Positions 19,491 to 27,938 of a stretch of 64,000 nt of DNA are shown piece after piece. The DNA lies in NCBI RefSeq assembly GCF_016424485.1, contig NZ_JAELUP010000013.1, forward strand, positions 1-64,000. Reading direction: 5' to 3'. How positions within the stretch are numbered: the first letter of the stretch is position 1; the number at the start of each line of letters is the position of its first letter. The notes beneath the pieces were generated by a model, which was not told the DNA's origin, made no database searches, and worked only from the letters and a program-made list of their open reading frames with translations. The stretch comes from Paenibacillus roseus (GTDB taxonomy: Bacteria > Bacillota > Bacilli > Paenibacillales > Paenibacillaceae). A program made the translations under genes and the position numbers.

Positions 19491-20300
19491 TTGGCCGACC
19501 TCGAGCGCAGACTGCCAGTTTATATGACCAGTCTCGGCGGCTGGATCAATCAGCCCCCAATAGAACGACCCCATGGCTTCAACGATTTTCAATGGCTGCA
19601 AACGACCAGCGGCAAGGGCCTCTTGCGAATTTCAGATCGCGAGATGACCGTATCCCCGGGGCAAGGCTTCCTGCTGCTACCTAATGAGGCACATGCCTAT
19701 AGACCGTTGGTGGAGCCCTGGGGTCTGCGCTGGATTACCTTTTCCGGCAACCATGCAGCGCAAATTCTCAAAGACCTGGATCTGTTCAAGTCCGAGGTGT
19801 TCTATCTCAGCAACCCGGACGGGACCTTGAAGCATCTGCAAGAGATGATCCTGCTGCAATCAAATCCCCATCCGTCCACCGGACTTGAGGTGTCTGCAGA
19901 AGTCTATGCGCTGCTGCTGGACGTATACAGGTACGGCTCTCGAACAGAGCTTAGGTCCCGCAAGCAGCAGATGGATGTGCTTGCTCCGGTACTTCGCTAT
20001 ATGGAGCAGCATTACAGCCGTCTGATTACGCTTGCCGAACTGGCCGGCCTCCTTCAAGTCAGCCCCCAGCATATTTGCGTGCTGTTTCAGCAATCGCTGG
20101 GCGTCCGCCCGATCGAATACTTGACGCGTATCCGCATCCGAAAGGCCAAAGAGCTGCTGCTGCTTCAGCCTGACGCAGAGGTCAAATCCATCTCTGTCCA
20201 GGTTGGCTATGAGCATCCAAGCTATTTCATCAAGATGTTCAAAAGGCAGGAGGGTTTGACCCCGACAGCCTTTCGCAGCATCCGCCTGAATGCCTTTTAA
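19491..20300 (+). CDS. AraC-family transcriptional regulator, N-terminus probably frameshifted
   Basis: About 269 residues: an N-terminal cupin-like sensing domain (about 10-110) and two helix-turn-helix units at the C-terminus (AELAGLLQVSPQHICVLFQQ; then VKSISVQVGYEHPSYFIKMF). The only start candidate in this frame is TTG at 19491, more than 30 bases from the AAGGGAG site at 19451. In another frame, TTG at 19460 next to that site gives LRYRFQSVPHFGRP, a plausible AraC N-terminus, before the frames cross near 19500. I infer a small indel there. The gene lies on the opposite strand between the T-box and the ywiB-argS pair. Confidence 0.75.
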   Translation: MADLERRLPVYMTSLGGWINQPPIERPHGFNDFQWLQTTSGKGLLRISDREMTVSPGQGFLLLPNEAHAYRPLVEPWGLRWITFSGNHAAQILKDLDLFKSEVFYLSNPDGTLKHLQEMILLQSNPHPSTGLEVSAEVYALLLDVYRYGSRTELRSRKQQMDVLAPVLRYMEQHYSRLITLAELAGLLQVSPQHICVLFQQSLGVRPIEYLTRIRIRKAKELLLLQPDAEVKSISVQVGYEHPSYFIKMFKRQEGLTPTAFRSIRLNAF

Positions 20301-20331
20301 ACTAGACGCAAATAAACGCTTCGATATCCAC

Positions 20332-20367
20332 AAAAAACCCCCGTCTCTTATACGAAAGAGACGGGGG
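20332..20367 (-). terminator. T-box intrinsic terminator
   Basis: Leftward CCCCCGTCTCTT-TCGTAT-AAGAGACGGGGG followed by TTTTTTG. A perfect twelve-base stem that competes with the antiterminator. Confidence 0.9.
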
Positions 20368-20625
20368 TTAGCCGCGGTGCCACTCTTCTGGTATCGTCAG
20401 GCCAACCTGGCGATCCTCTCAAGACATGATAACGGAATGACCGGATCATTCTACGCAGAAGCATCTCCGCTGCTGGTACGAGCGGCCGCTTCCTTCAAAT
20501 AATCAACTCCCAGGTGCGCATTATGCCGTGATCTGCGCCGGCTCCCACCCTCCCGGCTCGCTATGGCAGCATTCAAACGGCATATTCTCCTGTTCTTTGC
20601 TGTTTCCGATATAAAAATTGTGTAT
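20334..20625 (-). promoter_or_regulatory. T-box riboswitch, arginine specificity inferred
   Basis: The T-box core AGAGTGGCACCGCGG is read leftward at about 20370-20386. Stem I has the distal AGCGAGCCGGGAGG and GGTGGGAGCCGG motifs and a stem ATGCCG/CGGCAT (about 20522-20582). The loop beyond it holds AATGCGCA before CCTG, placing CGC (Arg) as specifier, followed by A. The antiterminator bulge TGGC pairs with tRNA ending GCCA; tRNA-Arg has discriminator G, whereas tRNA-Cys (the alternative TGC specifier) has U. Uncharged tRNA-Arg would therefore allow read-through toward ywiB-argS. Confidence 0.85.
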
Positions 20626-20631
20626 GTGAAA

Positions 20632-20660
20632 ACTATATGCACATTTCTTATAAAAAGCAA
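20632..20660 (-). promoter_or_regulatory. Promoter of the T-box transcript
   Basis: Leftward -35 TTGCTT (20655-20660), a 17-base spacer and -10 TATAGT (20632-20637). Lies between the speB stop codon and the T-box stem I. Confidence 0.7.
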
Positions 20661-20695
20661 GTGCTATCATCCTGGTTGTTGCAAAAAGTTGAAAA

Positions 20696-21565
20696 TTACT
20701 TGATGAAGCCGAGCAGCATTTCTCTAATAACTTTGGAAGCGACGATCTGCGTCTGCTCCGTCGGATCGTATGCAGGCGCTACCTCAACCAGATCGCAGCC
20801 GACAACATTAATGCCTGAGCGAGCAATCGCGTGCACAGCTTCAAGCAGTTCCTTGGAGGTGATGCCGCCAGCTTCTGCTGTGCCTGTTCCCGGAGCACAG
20901 GAAGGATCGAGAACGTCAATGTCGATCGTCAGATAGACCGGACGGCCTGCAAGCTCGGGAAGCACCTTCTTAAGCGGCTCAGCTACTTCGAACGGATAGA
21001 AGTTAATGTTTTCCCGTGCAAACGCCCACTCCTCGCGGGAGCCGGAACGAATACCGAATTGATAGATGTTCTTGCCGCCGATAAGACCGGCAGCCTTGCG
21101 AAGCGGTGTCGAGTGCGAGAGCGGCTCGCCCTCATACTGCTCGCGCAGGTCCGCATGAGCGTCAAAATGAATAATCGCCAGATCCGGGTATTTGGCGTAC
21201 ATCTCGCGGAAAATCGGCCAGGAGACGAGATGCTCTCCACCCATGCCGACAGGCATCTTGCCATCCGCCAGCACGCCGCGGACGAAGTCTCCGATGATAT
21301 CGAGGCTGCGGGCTGCGTTGCCGAACGGCAGCAGCAGGTCTCCAGCATCGAAATAGGAAATTTCCTCAAGACTGCGGTCCAGATACGGGCTGTATTCTTC
21401 CAAGCCGATCGATACCTCGCGAATCCGTGCAGGGCCAAAACGGGAGCCTGGGCGGAAAGACACCGTATAGTCCATCGGCATACCGTACAATACCGCCTTG
21501 GAAGCTGCATAATCCTCCGAGCTGAGAATAAATACATTGCCTGAATATTGCTGATCAAGTTTCAT
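20696..21565 (-). CDS. speB: Agmatinase
   Basis: A 289-residue ureohydrolase. Manganese ligands are seen in GMGGEHLVSW, HFDAHADLRE and TIDIDVLDPSCAPGTG, the set expected for agmatinase, which converts agmatine to putrescine and urea. Order speE-speB beside a divergent pbpG matches B. subtilis. The upstream partner speE is broken here, so putrescine made by SpeB would not be turned into spermidine by a local enzyme. Confidence 0.93.
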   Translation of the reverse strand: MKLDQQYSGNVFILSSEDYAASKAVLYGMPMDYTVSFRPGSRFGPARIREVSIGLEEYSPYLDRSLEEISYFDAGDLLLPFGNAARSLDIIGDFVRGVLADGKMPVGMGGEHLVSWPIFREMYAKYPDLAIIHFDAHADLREQYEGEPLSHSTPLRKAAGLIGGKNIYQFGIRSGSREEWAFARENINFYPFEVAEPLKKVLPELAGRPVYLTIDIDVLDPSCAPGTGTAEAGGITSKELLEAVHAIARSGINVVGCDLVEVAPAYDPTEQTQIVASKVIREMLLGFIK

Positions 21566-21590
21566 TTGACGTCAGTCTCCTCTGTCCGTA

Positions 21591-22189
21591 TTATTTCACA
21601 AGATCTTCAACAAACTTCGGCAGCATAAATTGCCGCTTTGTGAAGACGCGGGTAATAGTATTTGGTATGTAGCTCCGGAATCGAAGCCTCGTCCACCTCA
21701 AGCGGACCGTACTTTTTGCTGCCCATCGTAAAGGTCCACAGACCACTCGGATAGGTAGGAATGTTCGCGCCGTATACGCGCACAATCGGGAATACTTCCT
21801 TCACATCTTTGTTCACACTCTTGATCAGGTCAGCTTTGAACCAGGGGTTGTCCGTCTGGGCAACGAAGATTCCGTCTGCCTTCAGCGCTTCGTGGATGCC
21901 CTGGTAGAACCCGCGGGTAAACAGATTGGCAGCTGGCCCTATCGGCTCCGTGGAATGGACCATAATGACATCATACGTATCTTTGTGGTTATGGATATGC
22001 ATGAATCCGTCGTTCACGATCACTTCTACACGAGGGTTGTCCAGTTCCCCGGCAATGGTCGGCAAATACTTCTTGGAATATTCGATCACTTTGCCATCAA
22101 TATCAACCAGCACCGCTTTTTTTACTTTCGAGTGTTTCAAGATTTATTCCGAAAGATTCGGTCTGCTTTTCTGTGTACCACAGTTCCAT
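21591..22189 (-). pseudogene. speE: Spermidine synthase, decayed
   Basis: The intact 5' end starts at ATG 22189 (MELWYTEKQTESFGI) after an AGAAGGGAG site. It then jumps out of frame at about 22141-22148 into [18 protein letters not shown], so about 75 codons are missing, including the GGGDGG loop that binds decarboxylated SAM. The active-site motif usually DSTEP reads HSTEP. Near 21625 one extra A turns the expected [16 protein letters not shown] into [11 protein letters not shown] and a stop. A 177-residue open frame (21607-22140) remains, but it lacks a proper start and the cofactor site. Confidence 0.9.
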
Positions 22190-22326
22190 CTCGACAACTC
22201 CCTTCTGGTACCCTCAGTGTTTCTCCCGTAATTATAGTAAAACCCCAGCAAAAAGCAACTGTTGCCGGACAACTCTTATCTTTTTTTGCTAAATGGGATA
22301 GGGGGCTGGAATAGCGGATTAGCGCG

Positions 22327-22357
22327 TGAATAGACCCTTGGAAATTTTTCCATACTA
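22327..22357 (+). promoter_or_regulatory. Forespore-type (sigma-G/sigma-F) promoter for pbpG
   Basis: TGAATA (22327-22332), an 18-base spacer and CATACTA (22351-22357) fit the sigma-G consensus. B. subtilis pbpG is expressed in the forespore. The -10 lies about 70 bases before the start codon. Confidence 0.6.
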
Positions 22358-22429
22358 AAAACAGAACCGATTGCAAATCTTCCGCACACCGCGGGTCTTC
22401 TTCATCACTGGTTGGGAGGTAGCTATTCC

Positions 22430-24553
22430 ATGAGCAAATCGTCATCCCGTTTTTCCCCTAAGCAGCTCTTCCGACTGTTCGCGAAGCGCGAAAGGCCGCC
22501 CAGAACATTGTGGAGCAGACTAGTCCGACTGTTAAAGATAGCAGGGGCGGTCGCTCTGCTGTTTCTCATCACAATAGCAGGACTGCTGCTTTATTTGCGC
22601 TCTCAATCCCTGCCCGCGGCAGTAATCAGCCAGTCCTCGCAAATGTATGACTCCCAGGGCAATGTCATGGACACCTTCCTTGCTGGCGAAAACCGCAAAT
22701 CGGTACGGCTGGATGCCATTTCCCCTTACCTTGTGCAAGCTACCGTTGCCGTAGAGGACCAACGATTCTATCAGCATTTCGGGTTTGACCTGAAGGGAGT
22801 GGCTCGCGCCGCCTTCGTCAACCTGGAGAACCGGAAGGCCAAGCAGGGCGCCAGTACGCTGACTCAGCAACTTGCACGCAACCTCTACCTTTCTCACGAG
22901 CGCACCTGGAAGCGCAAGCTCAAGGAAGCGGCGTATACGGTTCAACTTGAAACAACCTACTCCAAGGATCAAATTCTGGAGATGTATCTCAACCAGATCT
23001 ATTATGGGCACGGCGCCTATGGTGCAGAGGCTGCCTCGCGTCTCTACTTCGGCAAGCCGGCACGGGACTTGTCCCTGGCCGAAAGCTCCATGCTTGCGGG
23101 TATTCCGAAGGGGCCAACATACTATTCACCCTTTAACAATATGAAGAAAGCCAAGGACCGCCAGAAGCTCATTTTGTCGATTTTGTCGGAAGACGGCTAT
23201 ATTACAGCCAACCAGGCCAAATCGGCCTTTGCGGAAATCCTCTCGTTCCGGACACTGGGCGACGGGCAGCAAGAAGGATTCGCCCCTTACTTCAGGGATT
23301 ACATTCGGCTTATGGCTGTAGACAAGCTTGGAATTGATGAGAACTTGCTTAATGAAGGGGGCATTCGTATCTTCACTACATTGGACCCGGTTGCCCAGCG
23401 GGCTGCGGAGGCTGCCGTGGCCGAGGGTCTTCCCCAGGATTCCGAGCTTCAGGCAGCTCTTATCGCGATCGATCCCCGGACCGGCTATGTGAAGGCGATG
23501 GTTGGAGGCAGAGATTACAAGCAGAATCAGTACAATCGGGTACTTGCCAAAACGCGCCAGCCGGGCTCTTCCTTCAAGCCGCTCGTCTATATTACAGCGC
23601 TGCAAGAGGGCGGAATGACGCCCTTGACCCCGTTCATGAGCGAGCCGACGGCCTTTACGTACGACGAGGGCCGCTACACCTATGAGCCGCACAATTATAA
23701 TGAGCGGTATTTCAATCGCAATATCGATATGCGTACTGCAATTGCCAGCTCAGATAACATCTATGCGGTCAACACGATTATGGCGGTCGGCGCCGAAAAA
23801 GTGATCTCCATGGCGCGCAAGCTGGGGATTGAGAGCGAACTCGACCCTGTTCCTTCTCTGGCGCTGGGAACCTTCCCGGTCAGCCCGTTCGAGATGGCGT
23901 CAGCATTCAGTACCTTTGCAAGTGCAGGAACACGTGCAGAGCCGACTGCAATACTGCGTATCGAAAACAGCCGCGGCGAGGTGATTTACGAGGCTTCGCC
24001 GCGCAAAGAACAGATCATAACCCCAGCGAATGCCTATGTCATCACCTCGCTGATGGAAAGTGTATTTGAAACAGGCGGGACCGGTAATCGGGTCTCTTCG
24101 GTACTCAAGCGTCCAGTGGCTGGTAAGACCGGCACGACGGCTGCCGATGCCTGGCTCGTAGGCTATACGCCGGAGTTGACTGCTGCGGTATGGGTGGGCT
24201 ACGACAAAGGGCGGACCATCTCAGTGTCCGAGTCGCATAAGGCCGCGCCGATTTTTGCGAAGTTTATAGAGGGAGCACTGGAGTCGGTGCCGCCTAAGAT
24301 TTTCCCTATTCCCGAGGGTGTTGTCAGCGTCTATATCAATCCCTTGACCGGAAAACTCGCCAATGCAGCCTGTGCAGACGAGCAGCGTCTGGAAACCTTC
24401 GCAGCCGGCACCGAGCCTACCGAATACTGCGCGGATGTAGAGAACGGGCCTGATAACGATAAGGCTGTTCATCAGGGAGAAGGAGCCGGGACGCTGGGCG
24501 AGCAGAAGCGCCAGTCCTGGTGGCAGCATCTCAAACAGTGGTGGGACAGCTAG
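22430..24553 (+). CDS. pbpG: Class A penicillin-binding protein (PbpG-like)
   Basis: A 707-residue bifunctional peptidoglycan synthase. It has a short basic cytoplasmic tail, one membrane anchor (about 38-60), a GT51 glycosyltransferase with EDQRFYQHFG and GASTLTQQLARN, and a transpeptidase with active-site Ser in PGSSFKP, SSDN and KTGTT. The C-terminus ends in a charged WWQHLKQWWDS tail. The ATG at 22430 follows GGGAGG by ten bases. Divergent from speE as in B. subtilis, where PbpG works in spore cortex synthesis. A forespore-type promoter lies upstream. Confidence 0.9.
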   Translation: MSKSSSRFSPKQLFRLFAKRERPPRTLWSRLVRLLKIAGAVALLFLITIAGLLLYLRSQSLPAAVISQSSQMYDSQGNVMDTFLAGENRKSVRLDAISPYLVQATVAVEDQRFYQHFGFDLKGVARAAFVNLENRKAKQGASTLTQQLARNLYLSHERTWKRKLKEAAYTVQLETTYSKDQILEMYLNQIYYGHGAYGAEAASRLYFGKPARDLSLAESSMLAGIPKGPTYYSPFNNMKKAKDRQKLILSILSEDGYITANQAKSAFAEILSFRTLGDGQQEGFAPYFRDYIRLMAVDKLGIDENLLNEGGIRIFTTLDPVAQRAAEAAVAEGLPQDSELQAALIAIDPRTGYVKAMVGGRDYKQNQYNRVLAKTRQPGSSFKPLVYITALQEGGMTPLTPFMSEPTAFTYDEGRYTYEPHNYNERYFNRNIDMRTAIASSDNIYAVNTIMAVGAEKVISMARKLGIESELDPVPSLALGTFPVSPFEMASAFSTFASAGTRAEPTAILRIENSRGEVIYEASPRKEQIITPANAYVITSLMESVFETGGTGNRVSSVLKRPVAGKTGTTAADAWLVGYTPELTAAVWVGYDKGRTISVSESHKAAPIFAKFIEGALESVPPKIFPIPEGVVSVYINPLTGKLANAACADEQRLETFAAGTEPTEYCADVENGPDNDKAVHQGEGAGTLGEQKRQSWWQHLKQWWDS

Positions 24554-24563
24554 CCACCACACG

Positions 24564-24609
24564 AATAGCCCCTTTCATTCGCCATTATACGTGAATGAAA
24601 GGGGCTATT
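24564..24609. terminator. Bidirectional terminator between pbpG and the M50 gene
   Basis: AATAGCCCCTTTCATTC and GAATGAAAGGGGCTATT form a perfect 17-base stem around a short loop. It sits between convergent genes. Confidence 0.8.
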
Positions 24610-24624
24610 GACCTTGCAACTGGC

Positions 24625-25350
24625 TTATTGCATCCCGCCATCATGACTTCGCGGCTGGCGCCCTTTTACAAACCAGCCCAAGGATAGTTTGGCGCAATAT
24701 AATGAGAATACAGTGAACAACAGGGACCAGACCAGAGCCGGGACCGAAGTCGATTTCGCCAGATTGGCCGCATCCCCCGCAGCAGCAGGGTCAGTAACCG
24801 AATAGACTACCAGCACAAGCGGGCTTAAGGCTGCTTCCTCCAGGGTCAAGAAAGCCAGCAGCAGATAATAGCCTTTTAATAGCAGCTTTCCATATTGGTC
24901 CCACTTGCCGGGACGTGTGCCTGCATACAGCACAACAGCATTCAAAGAAATCAGGCCAAGAAGCCACCAAAGACCGAATCCCTCATGAACGAAGAAAATA
25001 ACGCTCGCCAGCGCCACAGCCGTAATGAACAACAGTCCCGTCTTAAGATAGCGCTTATGATACAAATAGAATAGCAGCACCGATACGAGGGCCGCTGTCA
25101 CATACCCCGCCATACTGACCGCCGCTATTCCCCAGGTGGAAGAGGAAGGCATCATGGAATAAGTGACGCCGCTATGGTCCGGATTCAGATCAATCCGCAA
25201 TACATTGCCAGACAGCAAAAGCGTCGCCATCGCATGACCAAACTCATGCACCATCGTGTCCAGATTGCGAAAAAAGGAGGCGAACGGGATAAAGCGTGTC
25301 AAAATAGCCGAGCCCGCCAGGAACAATATCGTCTTCACCCATTTACTCAT
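24625..25350 (-). CDS. M50-type membrane metallopeptidase
   Basis: A 241-residue membrane protein with about six hydrophobic segments. The zinc motif HEFGH lies within MVHEFGHAMATLLLSGNV (about 34-51), as in site-2-protease-like M50 proteins. No PDZ domain. The ATG at 25350 follows the upstream SDR stop codon by a few bases, sharing its GGCGGGAAAT ribosome site. Substrate unknown. Likely cotranscribed with the SDR gene. Confidence 0.75.
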   Translation of the reverse strand: MSKWVKTILFLAGSAILTRFIPFASFFRNLDTMVHEFGHAMATLLLSGNVLRIDLNPDHSGVTYSMMPSSSTWGIAAVSMAGYVTAALVSVLLFYLYHKRYLKTGLLFITAVALASVIFFVHEGFGLWWLLGLISLNAVVLYAGTRPGKWDQYGKLLLKGYYLLLAFLTLEEAALSPLVLVVYSVTDPAAAGDAANLAKSTSVPALVWSLLFTVFSLYCAKLSLGWFVKGRQPRSHDGGMQ

Positions 25351-25355
25351 CGCAG

Positions 25356-26219
25356 CTATTTCCCGCCCAGAGCCTTGCGCAACATCCACTCCAGCCACTT
25401 CCACGGGAGGAGCGTCTTGCTCCATATCATCGCTGTTGACCCTTGACCAATCCTGTATCGCAGTCGCGGAGAGGACATCGCGGTAATTCGGCCGATCAAC
25501 CGGGCGACATGAACCGGGTCCGGCGCAGTCTCGGCTGACTTCCTGGAATAGCGAAGCACCGCTTCAAGTCTGGAGGCGTATGGGGAATCCGGCTGGCGAC
25601 GGATATTTTGCAATCCTTTATCCCAGATGGGCGTTTTGAAGGAGCCCGGCTCTACAAGCACCACCTTGACGCCTGTGCCCGATAGCTCATGACGCAGACT
25701 TTCGCTAAAGCCTTCAACGGCGAATTTGGAGGCTGCGTAAGGAGCATAACCAGGGAATCCGACCAGACCGCTTACACTCCCAACGTTAATGAGATGACCA
25801 GCCCCTCTTTGCCTCATTGCAGGCAGAACAGCTTTGGTGACCGCAACCAGCCCAAAGAAATTCGTCTCCAGCTGCGAACGCCAATCCTCCATCGGAATTT
25901 CTTCAGTAAAACCGCCAACCGCAAACCCGGCGTTATTGACCAGTACATCAATTCTCCCATAGGTTTGAAGCGTTCCTGTGACAACCTCCTCAATCTCCGC
26001 CTCGTCGGTCACATCCAGCTCTACGTAATGAAGATGCTTCTCCACGCCTGCTGCTTTTGCTTTTTGCCTCAATTCATCCGATCTTGATAGATCGCGCATT
26101 CCTGCCACGACCAGATAGCCCCGCTCAGCCAATTCCAGCGCAGTCAGCAACCCGAAGCCGCTGGACGTACCGGTAATGAGCGCTACCGGATTGGCAGCCG
26201 TATATTTATCCTGTTTCAT
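25356..26219 (-). CDS. Short-chain dehydrogenase/reductase
   Basis: A 287-residue classical SDR. It has the cofactor motif TGTSSGFG (about 17-24), NNAG (about 90-93), the catalytic Ser in NVGSVSG and Tyr/Lys in YAASK. The C-terminal part (QNIRRQPDSPY) resembles the retinol-dehydrogenase-like SDR subfamily. Cofactor preference and substrate cannot be told. Head gene of the two-gene unit with the M50 peptidase. Confidence 0.88.
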   Translation of the reverse strand: MKQDKYTAANPVALITGTSSGFGLLTALELAERGYLVVAGMRDLSRSDELRQKAKAAGVEKHLHYVELDVTDEAEIEEVVTGTLQTYGRIDVLVNNAGFAVGGFTEEIPMEDWRSQLETNFFGLVAVTKAVLPAMRQRGAGHLINVGSVSGLVGFPGYAPYAASKFAVEGFSESLRHELSGTGVKVVLVEPGSFKTPIWDKGLQNIRRQPDSPYASRLEAVLRYSRKSAETAPDPVHVARLIGRITAMSSPRLRYRIGQGSTAMIWSKTLLPWKWLEWMLRKALGGK

Positions 26220-26366
26220 TGGTATGCCCTCCTGTGTACTTCATCTTATGCACACTGTACTGCATATCGACTCACAGTTTCAACTCCTGAATAAGAAACA
26301 CCCCTAGCCTGTTTAGACATAAGGAGCTGCAGCCGTTGGCCATAGATTGCTGACAGCATAACCGGG

Positions 26367-27779
26367 TCAGACTTCAACAATAACGCCCGACTCAGCTTGG
26401 CGGCCGACGGCCAGCTCTTGCTCCCGTTTCAGCGACTCTTCTCTGGTACGCAGATATTTGCGGTCTCTCCAGCGGAAAAAGGACAGCACGCCCCGCAAAT
26501 ATTCATCTGCAATCATGCAGGCATAAATCGCGACAATTCCCCAGCCCATGGACACGCCTAAATAATAGGAGAAGCCGGTTGCTACAATCCACATCGAGAA
26601 TAGCGAGATGACCATCGTGAACCGGGTATCCCCGACCGCGTTGAGCGCATTGCCTAGCGCCATATTGATCATTTTCCCAGGCTGGAGCACCAAATTCAGC
26701 AATAACAAGGAGGAGCAAAGCGCCAGAATGTCGGCATCACTTGTGAATAAGCCAAGTACATACTTACCCAGCAAGACCACAATCAAGGCATTGACGGTAA
26801 CCAGCGGCAGCCCGACCACAAGCGCGCGGTATAGCGAATTGTAGGCCTCTTTGGTTTTGCCCGCCCCGTACTGGTTGGCAATCTGGATTTGCACGGCCAA
26901 CGCCAGAGAATAACCGAGCAGAAAGCAGAACGACTCCAGCGTATTCATATAGGTCCTGGCGGCCAGCTCCAACGATCCGAGAATGGCGAGAAAGGAGAAG
27001 ATCGCCAGCTGTGAAAATACCCAGTTCGCCATGCTTACCCCAAGCGGCCAGCCGATTGCCATCACTTCCTTAAACAATTTGCCGTCGAACACCCGAATAT
27101 CCTTGATCTCGATCCTGCGCTGGAACGCGCCGAGAAAAATAAAGAGCAGCACAAACGTAGCCAGCAGCCGGCTGGCTACAGTAGAGATCGCCACTCCGGT
27201 CAAACCCATCTGAGGGATTCCAAGCGCTCCGAATATGAAGCAGTAATTCAAAATAATATGGATGATGTTCATGCCTACCGCCGTATACATCGGGGCTTTG
27301 GTATTGCCCGTGCTGCGGATGGCCGTGCTGAGCGCTGTCATAATCGCCGCCAGAATCATTCCTCCGCCTGCAATTGCAATATATGTTTCCGCCAGCGGCA
27401 GCAAGTCGTGCGGCAGTTGCAGCATGATCGCAATGGGTCGCGGGAATAGAACCAGCAGCATACTCAGGCCAAAACCGATAGCCGCGCTGACCTTGAGCGC
27501 AATAATCGCCACAGTCCGCGCTTCCTCCTCTTTCCGCGACCCGAGCTTCTGGGCAATGACGATGCCTGCCCCGCTGGCCACCGTCGCAAACAGCGTCGTA
27601 AGCGCATTGAAGAGCTGGTTGGATATCCCGACCACAGCAACTGCGTTGTCCGATATCCGGCTGACCATAAGTGTATCTACAGCCCCTATTAGAAACTGCA
27701 AGAATAATTCAATAAAGATCGGCCATGCCAACAACCACAGGGAATATTTAGTTTTTTTGCTCTTGTCTTGAATTTTCAT
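26367..27779 (-). CDS. MATE-family multidrug efflux transporter
   Basis: A 470-residue protein with twelve predicted membrane helices in two related halves, of the NorM/DinF-like MATE family (first helix PIFIELFLQFLIGAVDTLMV). Expected to export drugs or cationic compounds using an ion gradient. I chose ATG 27779 with CAGGGGG upstream. Divergent from the AraC regulator at 27939 across about 160 bases, which suggests local control. Confidence 0.9.
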   Translation of the reverse strand: MKIQDKSKKTKYSLWLLAWPIFIELFLQFLIGAVDTLMVSRISDNAVAVVGISNQLFNALTTLFATVASGAGIVIAQKLGSRKEEEARTVAIIALKVSAAIGFGLSMLLVLFPRPIAIMLQLPHDLLPLAETYIAIAGGGMILAAIMTALSTAIRSTGNTKAPMYTAVGMNIIHIILNYCFIFGALGIPQMGLTGVAISTVASRLLATFVLLFIFLGAFQRRIEIKDIRVFDGKLFKEVMAIGWPLGVSMANWVFSQLAIFSFLAILGSLELAARTYMNTLESFCFLLGYSLALAVQIQIANQYGAGKTKEAYNSLYRALVVGLPLVTVNALIVVLLGKYVLGLFTSDADILALCSSLLLLNLVLQPGKMINMALGNALNAVGDTRFTMVISLFSMWIVATGFSYYLGVSMGWGIVAIYACMIADEYLRGVLSFFRWRDRKYLRTREESLKREQELAVGRQAESGVIVEV

Positions 27780-27938
27780 TATTACAACCCCCTGCACTTA
27801 GGAGCTAACCTGTTTCCCATAATCAAACTTATTAACCTGAAACAAATTATAGATGGTATACTCTGTTTGTTGTATCAAATTATCAACTCAATCTTTCAAT
27901 ATTCCAACTGGAAATTATTCACCTTGGAGGGCGCCTTC

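Noticed and set aside
21607..22140. 177-codon frame as a functional short spermidine synthase
   Set aside because: It begins inside the gene after the deletion, lacks the cofactor-binding loop and catalytic Asp, and has an out-of-frame C-terminus.
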